From assembly GCA_030527545.1 (NCBI GenBank), contig JAUNAP010000005.1, positions 62,001-126,000 on the forward strand: 64,000 nt of DNA. Direction: 5' to 3'. Both the position numbers and the translations under genes were made by a program. Shown here one piece after another: positions 30,171-38,555 of the stretch (position 1 is the stretch's first letter; every line of letters begins with the position of its first letter). Under the pieces are notes generated by a model. It saw nothing but the letters and a program-made list of their open reading frames with translations. It had not been told where the DNA came from and made no database searches. The stretch comes from Actinomycetaceae bacterium. GTDB taxonomy: Bacteria; Actinomycetota; Actinomycetes; Actinomycetales; Actinomycetaceae.

Positions 30171-30202
30171 TGGCCCCCACGCCGCGTGCGGCGTGGGGGC
30201 CA
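30171..30202 (+). terminator. Terminator after the BCCT gene
   Basis: A 14-bp stem (TGGCCCCCACGCCG at 30171-30184 with its complement at 30189-30202) closes a CGTG loop 20 bases after the stop, followed by CGTTTATAA. Between this hairpin and the rpsA terminator (30203-30343) I see no gene or recognisable motif. Confidence 0.8.
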
Positions 30203-30343
30203 CGTTTATAAGCGCAAGCTGTTGACCCTCGCACCCCCGGCCTAGCGATCGCAGCAGAACGTTCCGCCCCCCCACCCTGGGCGCCACCTCACCCGCGGCG
30301 ATGGTCATGTGCTCGCGTATCTCGGCCGGACACACATAAACCA

Positions 30344-30375
30344 ATCCGGGGTGGCCCTACGGGGCCACCCCGGAT
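30344..30375 (-). terminator. Terminator after rpsA
   Basis: A 14-bp stem (ATCCGGGGTGGCCC at 30344-30357 with 30362-30375) and a four-base loop lie 25 bases after the rpsA stop. On the minus strand it is followed by GGTTTATGTG, a weak T-rich tail. Confidence 0.8.
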
Positions 30376-30399
30376 GAACAGTCAGCTCGAAACCGACTA

Positions 30400-31857
30400 C
30401 TAGCGGTCGCTCGTCAGCTTCTCACGCAAAGCGGCGAGCGCCTCGTCAGAAGCGAGCGTACCCGACGTGTCGGCCGTCTCCGTCGAATAGGAGGCGTTCT
30501 CGGCCGGGTCGACAGCCATGGCGTCGCGGTCAGCCTCGAGAGCCTTCGCCGCCTGCTCCTTGTGGGCCTTCCACCGAGCCTCAGCCTGGGCGTACTGCTC
30601 TTCCCACGCCTCACGCTGGGCCTCGAAGCCTTCCTTCCACTCGTTGGTGGCCGGATCGAAGCCCTCGGGGTACTTGTAGTTACCCTCATCGTCGTACTCG
30701 GCCGTCATGCCGTACAGCGACGGATCGAACTCCGAGGCGTTCGGGTCGACGCCGTCGTTCGCCTGCTTAAGCGACAGCGAGATGCGGCGACGATCGAGGT
30801 CGATGTCGATGACCTTGACGAAGATCTCCTCGCCCATCTTGACGACCTGCTCGGGAACGTCGATGTGGCGCTGAGCGAGCTCGGAGATGTGAACGAGACC
30901 TTCGATGCCATCCTCGACACGAACAAACGCGCCAAAGGGAACGAGCTTCGTCACGCGGCCCGGAACGACCTGACCGATCGCGTGCGTGCGAGCAAAGACC
31001 TGCCACGGGTCCTCCTGCGTCGCCTTGAGCGACAGGGACACACGCTCGCGATCCATGTCGACGTCGAGAACCTCGACGGTGACCTGCTGACCGACCTCGA
31101 CGACCTCCGAGGGGTGATCGATGTGCTTCCACGACAGCTCCGACACGTGGACGAGGCCGTCGACACCACCGAGATCGACGAACGCGCCGAAGTTGACGAT
31201 GGAGGAGACGACGCCATCGCGAATCTGACCCTTTTGCAGCGTGTTGAGGAACTGCGAGCGGACCTCGGCCTGCGTCTGCTCGAGCCAGGCGCGACGCGAG
31301 AGGACGACGTTGTTGCGGTTCTTATCGAGCTCGATGATCTTCGCCTCGAGCTGACGGCCGATGTAGGGCTGCAGGTCGCGCACACGGCGCATCTCAACGA
31401 GCGACGCCGGGAGGAAGCCACGCAGGCCGATGTCAAGGATGAGACCGCCCTTGACCACCTCGATGACCGTGCCGGTGACGACGCCGTCGGATTCCTTGAT
31501 CTTCTCGATGTCGCCCCAGGCGCGCTCGTACTGGGCGCGCTTCTTCGACAGCATAAGACGCCCTTCCTTGTCCTCCTTCTGAAGGACAAGGGCCTCGACG
31601 GTGTCGCCGACTTCGACAACCTCGTCGGGGTTCACGTCATGCTTGATCGACAGCTCACGAGAGAGGATGACACCCTCTGTCTTGTAGCCGATATCGAGCA
31701 GCACCTCGTCGCGGTCTACGCGGACGACCGTGCCCTCGACGATGTCGCCATCGTTGAAGTACTTAATCGTGGAGTCGATGGCAGCGAGCAGGTCTTCTTT
31801 CGACCCGATGTCATTGACCGCAACCTGATCGAGCTGCGGAGTGGTGGAGGTGGTCAT
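30400..31857 (-). CDS. rpsA: Ribosomal protein S1 homologue
   Basis: The 485-aa protein consists of four S1 RNA-binding OB folds, at about residues 38-108, 120-190, 207-277 and 293-363, recognisable from repeats of 'G..V.G.V......GAFVDLG..DGLVHVSELS'. An acidic, alanine-rich tail of about 110 residues follows. Four S1 domains plus an unstructured C-terminus is the usual actinobacterial form; E. coli S1 has six. It helps mRNAs reach the 30S subunit. The ATG has GGAG ten bases upstream. A good promoter with -35 and extended -10 elements lies about 75-105 bases upstream. The tail is repetitive (EEQYAQAEARWKAHKEQ). Confidence 0.95.
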   Translation of the reverse strand: MTTSTTPQLDQVAVNDIGSKEDLLAAIDSTIKYFNDGDIVEGTVVRVDRDEVLLDIGYKTEGVILSRELSIKHDVNPDEVVEVGDTVEALVLQKEDKEGRLMLSKKRAQYERAWGDIEKIKESDGVVTGTVIEVVKGGLILDIGLRGFLPASLVEMRRVRDLQPYIGRQLEAKIIELDKNRNNVVLSRRAWLEQTQAEVRSQFLNTLQKGQIRDGVVSSIVNFGAFVDLGGVDGLVHVSELSWKHIDHPSEVVEVGQQVTVEVLDVDMDRERVSLSLKATQEDPWQVFARTHAIGQVVPGRVTKLVPFGAFVRVEDGIEGLVHISELAQRHIDVPEQVVKMGEEIFVKVIDIDLDRRRISLSLKQANDGVDPNASEFDPSLYGMTAEYDDEGNYKYPEGFDPATNEWKEGFEAQREAWEEQYAQAEARWKAHKEQAAKALEADRDAMAVDPAENASYSTETADTSGTLASDEALAALREKLTSDR

Positions 31858-31934
31858 GTAAAAGAGTCTCCGAAACGGAAGCTAGTAGATGGACATGGAC
31901 TCGGACGGTCCCGCCTAGGGTCCGACCGGGAATG

Positions 31935-31963
31935 AGTCTAGCAAAGACGCGGAAAAGTCCCAA
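31935..31963 (-). promoter_or_regulatory. rpsA promoter
   Basis: On the minus strand TTGGGA (31958-31963) and an extended -10, TGC-TAGACT (TAGACT at 31935-31940), are separated by exactly 17 bases. Transcription would start near 31928 and give a leader of about 70 bases before the rpsA ATG. It is one of the two best full promoters in the window. Confidence 0.7.
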
Positions 31964-32010
31964 GCTGCGGTGCTCGAGCAGACGTTGTCTTCCTCACATA
32001 GACTGCCCCT

Positions 32011-32685
32011 ATGACACGCCACATTCTCGTGACCGGATCTACCCGCGGCATCGGCCTTGCTATCGCGAAACGGCTCTGTGCTTCGTCGTCGGTCATCATT
32101 CATGGACGCGAGCGACGCACCTGTGAGGAGGTGGCAGAAGGCATCTTTGGAGCTAGCGCATGGCCGTGCGATCTCGCAGACCTCGACGGCCTCGCTCATG
32201 CTGTGCGCTCACTTCCACCCGTTGACGCGGTCATACACTCCGCCGGTATTGCCCCGTCCGGTCCCCTCGCGCACATGGAAGCCTCCGACTGGCAGGAGGC
32301 CTTTACTATCAATGTTTTTGCCGTCGCCGAACTCACCAGGTTGCTCCTGCCCACGCTGAGGCAGCGGAGGGGAACGGTCGTCACCATTAACTCGGGTTCG
32401 GGCTTTCGCTCCGCTGCCTCTACCGGCGTTTACTCGGCGACAAAATTCGCGCTACGCGCCTTCACCGACGCCCTCAGGGAGGAGGAGCGCACTCGGGTGC
32501 GCGTCATCTCGATCCATCCCGGGCGCGTCGACACCGACATGCAGGTCGCGTTGCAGGGCGCGCGAGGCTACGATCCGGCAGACCACATGCGCCCGAGCAC
32601 GATTGCCTATGCCGTTGAGGCCGCTCTCGAATGCCCCGACGACGCCATCATCGACAGCCTCGAGGTGCGACCTCGCTTCGGTTAG
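32011..32685 (+). CDS. Short-chain dehydrogenase/reductase
   Basis: The 224-aa classical SDR has the cofactor motif TGSTRGIGLAIAKRL (residues 8-22), an HSAGIAPSGP segment in place of NNAG, a catalytic serine in TINSGSGF near 129, and the YSATKFALRAF motif with Tyr near 142 and Lys near 146. PGRVDTDM follows. HGRERR after the second strand suggests NADPH use. The substrate is unknown. TAGACT at 31999-32004 lies six bases before the ATG and there is no Shine-Dalgarno sequence, so the gene is probably leaderless. Its TAG stop overlaps the polA stop on the opposite strand. Confidence 0.9.
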   Translation: MTRHILVTGSTRGIGLAIAKRLCASSSVIIHGRERRTCEEVAEGIFGASAWPCDLADLDGLAHAVRSLPPVDAVIHSAGIAPSGPLAHMEASDWQEAFTINVFAVAELTRLLLPTLRQRRGTVVTINSGSGFRSAASTGVYSATKFALRAFTDALREEERTRVRVISIHPGRVDTDMQVALQGARGYDPADHMRPSTIAYAVEAALECPDDAIIDSLEVRPRFG

Positions 32686-35360
32686 TGGGCTGCTTCCTTC
32701 CAGGTGCTTCCGTAACCGACCGACACCGACAGCGGGACACTCAGCTGCGCCGCCGCACCCATGGCCTCGCGCACGAGAGCCTCGAGGCGGTCTCGCTCCC
32801 CCGGCGCGACCTCAAAGATGAGTTCATCGTGAATCTGCAAGAGCAACCGCGAAGCAAACCCGCCCTCTCGCAATCCGGCATCGACACCGAGCATGGCTCG
32901 TTTCATAATGTCGGCGGCCGAACCCTGGATCGGCGCATTGAGTGCGGCACGCTCAGCGGCCTCGCGCATGCGACGAGAATCCGACCTGAGATCCGGCAGG
33001 TAGCGGCGGCGGCCAAACATCGTTGTCGTATAGCCCTCACGGTTGGCCGTTGCGACCACATCCGCCAGATAGTCCCGAATCTTGCTGAAACGCCTAAAGT
33101 AGCTCGCTCGTAGGTCAGCGGCCTCGCCTCTGGCAATACCCAACTGCTTCGCCAGGCCGTAGTCCGAAAGCCCGTAGGCAAGACCGTAGGAGGTGGCCTT
33201 AATGCGCGAGCGCAGCTGCGGGGTCACCTCTTCGACAGGGATATGGAAGACGAGTGAGGCCATCGACGCATGGAGGTCCTCTCCGCTCGTCAAAGCCGCG
33301 ATAAGCGCGTCGTCCTTCGACAGGTGAGCCATGATCCGCATCTCGATCTGCGAGTAATCGGCCGTCATGAGTCCCTCGTAGCCCTCGCCAGCAACGAAAC
33401 CCGCGCGGATCTCACGGCCCGTCGCTGTGCGCGCGGGGATGTTTTGGAGGTTGGGAGCCGTAGAAGACAGGCGGCCCGTCGCGGCCACCGTCTGCTGGAA
33501 CGTCGTGTGTATACGCCCGGAATCGTCGATGGCCTTTGTCAACCCGTCAACGGATTGAAGAAGCTTGATCTTGTCCCGGTGCTCCAATAAGTAGGCGAGG
33601 AAGGGATGCTGCGTATCGATATAGAGCTGGTTGAGGGCCTCTGCGTTCGTCGTGTAGCCGGTCTTGATCTTACGCGTCGGTGGCAGTGCGAGCTCGTCAA
33701 AGAGGACACGCTGAAGCTGCTTGGGGCTCGACAGATTGAGGTCGGGATCACCGGCGATACGCCGCGCCTCCTCAGCAGCTCGGGTGACCTCGTGGGTGAG
33801 ATCGTCGTGGAGTGCGGCAAAAACGCTGGCGCACGCCGCGATACCGACTTCCTCCATGCGCGCGAGGACTCGCGTCAACGGGATCTCGAGGTCGGCGAGC
33901 AAATCAAACTGGCCCAGAGCCTCGAGCTTTTCGCTGAGAGGGCCGACGAGATCGCCGGCCAGTTGGGCGCGCCACCGCGAGCTCGGCGCCTCGTCTGCCC
34001 ACAGCGTATCCGCCCCGTCCTCACTCGGCATCTCCCGCTGCAGATAGGTCTTCGCCAGGTATTCGGGAGAGTATTCACGCGCATCAGGAACGAGAAGATA
34101 GGCGGCCAGCGCGGCATCGAATACGCGAGCGTTCAGCGACAACCCGGATGCGCTCAGGCGGTGCAACGCTGCCTTCGCGTCGATGAGTGCGAACGCACGG
34201 CTCCTATCGCCCAACACCTTCGCGAGGACGTCTTTCGTCTCGGCCGAAGCCTCATCCCAATCGATCGTGACGGCTTCCTCACCAAACGCGAACGACACTG
34301 CCCTCACGCTAGCGTGGCCGGGAGAGTCATCCCCCACGACGTCGACTCCCACCGGTGCGGAACCGGCGGAATTGAGCCAGTCTTCCAGCTCGTCGGCAGG
34401 AAGATCTCGGTGGCGCAAGACACACTCGAGGGGCTCTTCATCTGCCTCACCCGCATCGTCTGAAAGGTCGCCGACTAGCTCGGTGACGGTGTGCCACATG
34501 GCGTCCTTGAGCGAGTGGAATTCCAAGGTTGCGCACACGTCGTTCCAGGCCTGGGGCCCTCGCGGCGAGAGGGTGAGGTCATCGAAGCTCACATCGAGAT
34601 CGGCGTCCGTGAGCAGTCGATTGAGCCTCCTGTTGCGCCGCACGGCGTCAACACTCGCACGCAGCTGCTCACCGCGTTTACCCCCGATCTCTCCCGCTCG
34701 CTCGAACAGATTGTCGAGTCCGTCGAATTCGTTGAGCCATTTGGCCGCCACTCCCGGCCCTACGCCATACACGCCCGCGAGATTATCGGCATCTTCGCCG
34801 GTGAGCGCGGCAAGCTCGGGATAGCGCTCGGGCGTGACCTTGTACTTCTTAAGGATCGCCTGGGCATCCATCTCACGCATCTGAGACATCGTTTGGCCGG
34901 GCGCAAGAACCGTCACCGCGTCGGTGATCATCTGAAAGGCGTCACGGTCCCCCGAAGCCACCCACACGCGTGCCCCGACGTCCTCGCCCTGGCGAGCGAG
35001 CGTAGCCAAAATATCGTCCGCCTCGATACCGTCCTTCGACGTGGTCTTCACGCCCAGCGCGTGCATCGCTTCGACGATGAATCCGATCTGGGGAGGGAAG
35101 TCCTCGGGCGTGGGCTTACGCCCCGCCTTGTATTCGGGATACTCAATTTTTCGAAACGTCGGCGCCGCCGTGTCGAAGGCCACACACACGTGCGTCGGGG
35201 CGTACTCGCGCAAAAGCCGACGCATCATCGTGCAAAAGATATAGACGGCGTTCGTACGTTCGCCAGTGCTCGTCATAAACCCGGGGCTCTCCCGCGTGGC
35301 ATGGTAGGCCCGGAAAGCGAGCGAGTGACCGTCAACGAGAAGAAGCCTGGGCGTCGTCAT
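32682..35360 (-). CDS. polA: DNA polymerase I
   Basis: The 892-aa enzyme has an N-terminal 5' nuclease (LLLVDGHSLAFRAYHA, then EADDILATLA and the GDRDAFQ segment, about residues 1-290) and a C-terminal family A polymerase with DYSQIEMRIMAHLS (motif A), RSRIKATSYGLAYG (motif B, tyrosine at the fidelity position) and LLQIHDELIFEV (motif C). The middle 3'-5' exonuclease domain has lost its catalytic acids: GVDVVGDD stands where D-x-E is expected, as in mycobacterial PolA. Proofreading is therefore unlikely. TACGAT at 35367-35372 lies six bases before the ATG, a leaderless arrangement. The neighbourhood rpsA-polA-ANTAR regulator is conserved in actinobacteria. Confidence 0.97.
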   Translation of the reverse strand: MTTPRLLLVDGHSLAFRAYHATRESPGFMTSTGERTNAVYIFCTMMRRLLREYAPTHVCVAFDTAAPTFRKIEYPEYKAGRKPTPEDFPPQIGFIVEAMHALGVKTTSKDGIEADDILATLARQGEDVGARVWVASGDRDAFQMITDAVTVLAPGQTMSQMREMDAQAILKKYKVTPERYPELAALTGEDADNLAGVYGVGPGVAAKWLNEFDGLDNLFERAGEIGGKRGEQLRASVDAVRRNRRLNRLLTDADLDVSFDDLTLSPRGPQAWNDVCATLEFHSLKDAMWHTVTELVGDLSDDAGEADEEPLECVLRHRDLPADELEDWLNSAGSAPVGVDVVGDDSPGHASVRAVSFAFGEEAVTIDWDEASAETKDVLAKVLGDRSRAFALIDAKAALHRLSASGLSLNARVFDAALAAYLLVPDAREYSPEYLAKTYLQREMPSEDGADTLWADEAPSSRWRAQLAGDLVGPLSEKLEALGQFDLLADLEIPLTRVLARMEEVGIAACASVFAALHDDLTHEVTRAAEEARRIAGDPDLNLSSPKQLQRVLFDELALPPTRKIKTGYTTNAEALNQLYIDTQHPFLAYLLEHRDKIKLLQSVDGLTKAIDDSGRIHTTFQQTVAATGRLSSTAPNLQNIPARTATGREIRAGFVAGEGYEGLMTADYSQIEMRIMAHLSKDDALIAALTSGEDLHASMASLVFHIPVEEVTPQLRSRIKATSYGLAYGLSDYGLAKQLGIARGEAADLRASYFRRFSKIRDYLADVVATANREGYTTTMFGRRRYLPDLRSDSRRMREAAERAALNAPIQGSAADIMKRAMLGVDAGLREGGFASRLLLQIHDELIFEVAPGERDRLEALVREAMGAAAQLSVPLSVSVGYGSTWKEAAH

Positions 35361-35391
35361 GCCCCCATCGTAGGCGGGTCAGCCGACAGTA

Positions 35392-35425
35392 GCGAGGCGG
35401 AGGATGCGTTCATCCTCCGCCTCGC
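35392..35425 (-). terminator. Hairpin terminator after the ANTAR regulator gene
   Basis: A perfect 15-bp stem (GCGAGGCGGAGGATG at 35392-35406 with 35411-35425) and a CGTT loop lie nine bases after the regulator's stop and just upstream of polA. No T-run follows on either strand. Confidence 0.75.
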
Positions 35426-35433
35426 CGACCGTC

Positions 35434-36048
35434 CTACTTGTTGCCAACCTGTTCGATGACGGCCTGAGCGACTTCGCGCATCGATAGGCGCCGATTCATC
35501 GAGGTCTTCTGTATCCACCGGAACGCCTCCGGCTCGCTCATGTCCATATTCTCCATGAGCAGACCCTTCGCGCGATCCACGGCCTTACGCGTCTCGAAGC
35601 GCTCGGTCATGTCGGCGATCTCGTCCTCCAGAGCCTGGATTTCCTGGGCTCTCGAGACGGCGATCTCGACGGCGGGAAGAAGGTCATTGGGCGTGAACGG
35701 CTTGACGACGTAGGCCATAGCCCCGGCATCGCGCGCACGCTCAACGAGTTCACGCTGGGAAAACGCAGTCAGCATGACAACGGCGCACGAAATCGCCTCG
35801 TTGATCTGCGCCGCCGCCTCAATGCCGTCCATCTTCGGCATATTGACGTCCATCACACACAGGTCGGGCTCGAGCTCCTTCGCCTTCTCCACGGCGGCCT
35901 CACCGTCGCCGACCTCGGCGACGACCTCGTAGCCTGCCTCTGTGAGCGTTTCAACAATATCGAGCCGGATGAGGGTTTCGTCCTCGGCTACGAGGACGGT
36001 ACGCGTCTCCGGCGTCTCCTGGGTTTCGTCTGAGTTAGAAGTTGTCAC
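35434..36048 (-). CDS. pdtaR: Response regulator with ANTAR RNA-binding domain (PdtaR-like)
   Basis: The 204-aa protein has a receiver domain (LVAEDETLIRLDIVETL; phosphoacceptor aspartate in DLCVMDVNMPKMDG near residue 66; switch residues in MLTAFS; lysine in YVVKPF) and a C-terminal ANTAR domain (about 145-200, with RKAVDRAKGLLMENMDMSEPEAF and a conserved aromatic-alanine pattern). ANTAR proteins bind paired RNA hairpins and prevent termination after phosphorylation. The mycobacterial homologue PdtaR is phosphorylated by the kinase PdtaS, which is not in this window. The GTG start has TAGGAT (36055-36060) six bases upstream, indicating leaderless transcription divergent from tRNA-Leu. Confidence 0.93.
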   Translation of the reverse strand: MTTSNSDETQETPETRTVLVAEDETLIRLDIVETLTEAGYEVVAEVGDGEAAVEKAKELEPDLCVMDVNMPKMDGIEAAAQINEAISCAVVMLTAFSQRELVERARDAGAMAYVVKPFTPNDLLPAVEIAVSRAQEIQALEDEIADMTERFETRKAVDRAKGLLMENMDMSEPEAFRWIQKTSMNRRLSMREVAQAVIEQVGNK

Positions 36049-36058
36049 GTCAATATCC

Positions 36059-36085
36059 TATGATGAACACGTAGGGTTTTCCTAC
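36059..36085 (+). promoter_or_regulatory. tRNA-Leu(CAA) -10 element and upstream mini-hairpin
   Basis: TATGAT (36059-36064) is a strong -10 hexamer with a weak -35, TTAGAA, 18 bases upstream. It overlaps the minus-strand TAGGAT of the divergent regulator. Between the predicted start (near 36071) and the tRNA lies a small hairpin, GTAGG-GTTTT-CCTAC (36071-36085), directly abutting the tRNA 5' end. Confidence 0.55.
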
Positions 36086-36159
36086 GCCCCGATAGCCCAA
36101 TTGGCAGAGGCGGTCGGCTCAAACCCGGCTTGTTGTGGGTTCGAATCCCACTCGGGGTA
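36086..36159 (+). tRNA. tRNA-Leu, anticodon CAA, with short (class I) variable loop
   Basis: A 74-base cloverleaf folds cleanly. It has a 7-bp acceptor stem closed by a G1-U72 wobble, a 3-bp D stem, a 5-bp anticodon stem GTCGG/CCGGC around the loop CTCAAAC (anticodon CAA, 36120-36122), a five-base variable loop TTGTT, a perfect 5-bp T stem and a canonical TTCGAAT loop. The discriminator is A73, and CCA is not encoded. CAA reads the leucine codon UUG, yet bacterial leucine tRNAs normally carry a long variable arm. This makes it an atypical tRNA, perhaps with a special role. It runs between the ANTAR regulator and a HAD gene. Confidence 0.85.
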
Positions 36160-36163
36160 CCTC

Positions 36164-36982
36164 TTAGGCCCGCGCCAGTGCGTTCGCAAAGCGCGCGACC
36201 CCCTCCCTCGAACACGCATCGACGACGACGTCTGCCATCGCGGCGACGGCGCGATGAGCATCCTCGGGCACGACGCGATAGCCCACGGCACGCATCCACG
36301 CGATGTCGTTTTCCCCATCGCCCGCGCCGATCGCGCGCTCGGGCGCGACGTCGAGATAGCGACAGAGAGCGTCAAGGGCCGCCTCTTTCGATGCTTCCTT
36401 GCTCGTCAACTCGAGGATCCAGCTGACCGAGCGCACCAGCGCCGGGCACTCGCGCGTCAGCTCGCCTGCCTGCTCATCCTCGCGTCCAGGATCAAGGGCC
36501 ACTGTGAACTTGACGACGTGACCGAGATCGGCGGGATGGTCGCGCACCGACGTGATCCCTTCGGCCTCTTCGAAGAGCTCGTGGAGGACGAAGGGGTAGG
36601 GAGTGTAGACGGCCTCCGGCGTGTAATAGGCGACGCCGACCCCCGTGTCGCGCGCGAGCGCATCGACGCGTTCGAGATCGGCGACCTCGTAGCGGGCTCG
36701 GTGGATCTCGGCCCCGCTAGCGGGATCAACAACGTAGCCGCCGTTGCACGAGCCGATGATGCAGGTAGGAGAGATCGACCGGGCGATTGCCGCGGCCGAG
36801 GCGAACGACCGACCGGTGAGAACGGCCACGCGCATGACGGCCTCGAGCCCGGCAATCAAGCGTGAGGTCGAAGGGGCCACCGTGTACCCGCCATCGGTGA
36901 GAGTCCCATCAACGTCCGAGACGAACAGCGCGGCTCGGGCGCGAATCATGCGCAGCTGGGTGGAGGAAAGGGCAGGGCGCAC
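36164..36982 (-). CDS. HAD-superfamily hydrolase, Cof type
   Basis: The 272-aa protein has the HAD phosphatase motifs: nucleophile region FVSDVDGTLTDGG near residue 21, VLTGRSFASA (motif II), a lysine in KEAALDALCRYL (motif III), and GAGDGENDIAWMRAVG (motif IV). A C2-type cap domain occupies the middle. Cof-type enzymes dephosphorylate sugar phosphates or related metabolites; the substrate here is not predictable. The GTG start has GAAGGAG five bases upstream. The stop lies only five bases from the tRNA-Leu 3' end on the other strand, and the gene sits 15 bases downstream of gntP. Confidence 0.87.
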   Translation of the reverse strand: MRPALSSTQLRMIRARAALFVSDVDGTLTDGGYTVAPSTSRLIAGLEAVMRVAVLTGRSFASAAAIARSISPTCIIGSCNGGYVVDPASGAEIHRARYEVADLERVDALARDTGVGVAYYTPEAVYTPYPFVLHELFEEAEGITSVRDHPADLGHVVKFTVALDPGREDEQAGELTRECPALVRSVSWILELTSKEASKEAALDALCRYLDVAPERAIGAGDGENDIAWMRAVGYRVVPEDAHRAVAAMADVVVDACSREGVARFANALARA

Positions 36983-36997
36983 GGTGGCTCCTTCAAA

Positions 36998-38446
36998 CTA
37001 GGCGAACATGAAAATAGCGCTAACGAGGGCAAACGCCACGACCGATTCGATCGTCTGCTGACTCGTCCACACCTTGAGCGTCGTCTTCACGTCCATGCCC
37101 GTGAGGCGGCCGACGAGCCAGAAGCCCGAATCGTTGACGTGCGAGCCGAACACCGATCCAGCCGACGCCGCCAAGACGATGCACACGATACCCAGCGGCG
37201 ACAGATGCGCGTTCGCGACCGCCGGTGCGACCAGGCTCGTCGCCGTGAGCAGGGCCACTGTCGCCGAGCCTTGGGCAAGCCGCAGCACGACCGCCGCCAC
37301 GTAGGTAGCGAGCAGGATGGGTACCCCCAGGTTGTCGAGCGTGCTGGCGAGGGCACCACCGATGCCCGAGGCCTGAAGAACCTTGCCGAACATGCCGCCA
37401 GCACCTGTGATGAGGATGACCGAGCACACGGGCCCGAGGGCCGAATCAACGATCTTTTCCAATCCCGAGCGATCCGTGGCAATGTAGCGGCCGAGCAGCG
37501 CCGTCGCAACGAGAGCCGAAATAAGCAGGGCTACCGGAGTCTGGCCGAGCTGAATGAGTACCTGGACGAACGCCGAATCCGGCGTCAGCGACTTAGCGTC
37601 CTCACTCGCCTTGTGGCCTGCAATGACGCCCGTTTGCACGAGCGTCGACAAACCGGTGTTCAAAAACACGAGCACGGCGGGCAGGACGAGCATGGCAATG
37701 ACCTCGCCAACACTCGGCATGCGCTCAGGCAGTTCATCGTCGCTCATGGTGCCGAAGAGCTTCGGCATGCTGACCCCCACGCGTCGCGAGATGAAACCAC
37801 CCCACCACACACCCGAGACGTAGAACGTCGGGATCGCGACGATGAGGCCCACGATCATGAGCAGACCCATATTGACGTTAAGGAGCGTACCGGCCCCAAC
37901 CGGTCCCGGATGCGGCGGCACGAGCACGTGCATGACGGAAAATCCAGCGACCGTTGGGATCGCGTAGGCCACGATCGATCCCTTAAGCCGGTGGGCGACG
38001 GCGAAAACGATGGGAAGCATGACGACGAGGCCGGCGTCAAAGAAAATCGGAAAGCCCATGAGCAAGGCAGCAACGCCCAATGCGAGGGGTGCGCGTTTCT
38101 CCCCAAACGCCCTAATCATTGCGTCGGCGAGCACCTTGGCACCACCTGAGGCCTCAACGAGCTTGCCCAGCATCGCTCCTAGACCGACGAGGAGCGCAAC
38201 CGAACCCATCGTCGAGCCAAAACCGCTCACGAGGGTATCGACGATCTGATCCGACGGGATACCCGTGGCGAAAGCGGTAAGGATACTGACGAGGATGAGC
38301 GTGAGGAAGGCGTGAAGGCGGAAGCCAATAACCGCGATGAGGATGAGAGCAACCGCCAGTGCGGCGATCACCAAAAGTGGTCCCGCGCCGAGGGTCTGTT
38401 GCCACTCCGGCGCGACTGTTGCGAAAAGCATCTTCTCGTTCTCCAT
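36998..38446 (-). CDS. GntP-family gluconate:H+ symporter
   Basis: The 482-aa membrane protein has about 12-14 hydrophobic segments with GntP family sequences: LVGLGAMLGKLVEASGGA near residue 88, GFPIFFDAGLVVMLPI near 128, HVLVPPHPGPVGAG near 172, and the C-terminal SAGSVFGSHVNDSGFWLV near 440. It most likely imports gluconate or a related sugar acid. No gluconate kinase lies beside it. The first ATG lacks a ribosome site; GGAG within its first codons is placed nine bases before the sixth residue (Met), which may be the true start. Confidence 0.9.
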   Translation of the reverse strand: MENEKMLFATVAPEWQQTLGAGPLLVIAALAVALILIAVIGFRLHAFLTLILVSILTAFATGIPSDQIVDTLVSGFGSTMGSVALLVGLGAMLGKLVEASGGAKVLADAMIRAFGEKRAPLALGVAALLMGFPIFFDAGLVVMLPIVFAVAHRLKGSIVAYAIPTVAGFSVMHVLVPPHPGPVGAGTLLNVNMGLLMIVGLIVAIPTFYVSGVWWGGFISRRVGVSMPKLFGTMSDDELPERMPSVGEVIAMLVLPAVLVFLNTGLSTLVQTGVIAGHKASEDAKSLTPDSAFVQVLIQLGQTPVALLISALVATALLGRYIATDRSGLEKIVDSALGPVCSVILITGAGGMFGKVLQASGIGGALASTLDNLGVPILLATYVAAVVLRLAQGSATVALLTATSLVAPAVANAHLSPLGIVCIVLAASAGSVFGSHVNDSGFWLVGRLTGMDVKTTLKVWTSQQTIESVVAFALVSAIFMFA

Positions 38447-38507
38447 TGACGAGGGAACACGGGACGGGCACGAAGGCCTTTTTCATCCTAGCTTCGCGAA
38501 TACAGGT

Positions 38508-38539
38508 AATCCCCGCGATGAACATTCACCACGGGGATT
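38508..38539 (-). terminator. Terminator after the 70-aa orphan gene
   Basis: AATCCCCG (38508-38515) pairs with CGGGGATT (38532-38539), and the loop continues the helix through a wobble and GATGAA/TTCACC, making about 15 near-continuous pairs. It lies 17 bases after the small gene's stop and upstream of gntP. Confidence 0.65.
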
Positions 38540-38555
38540 GATGCTCCTGTGCACA

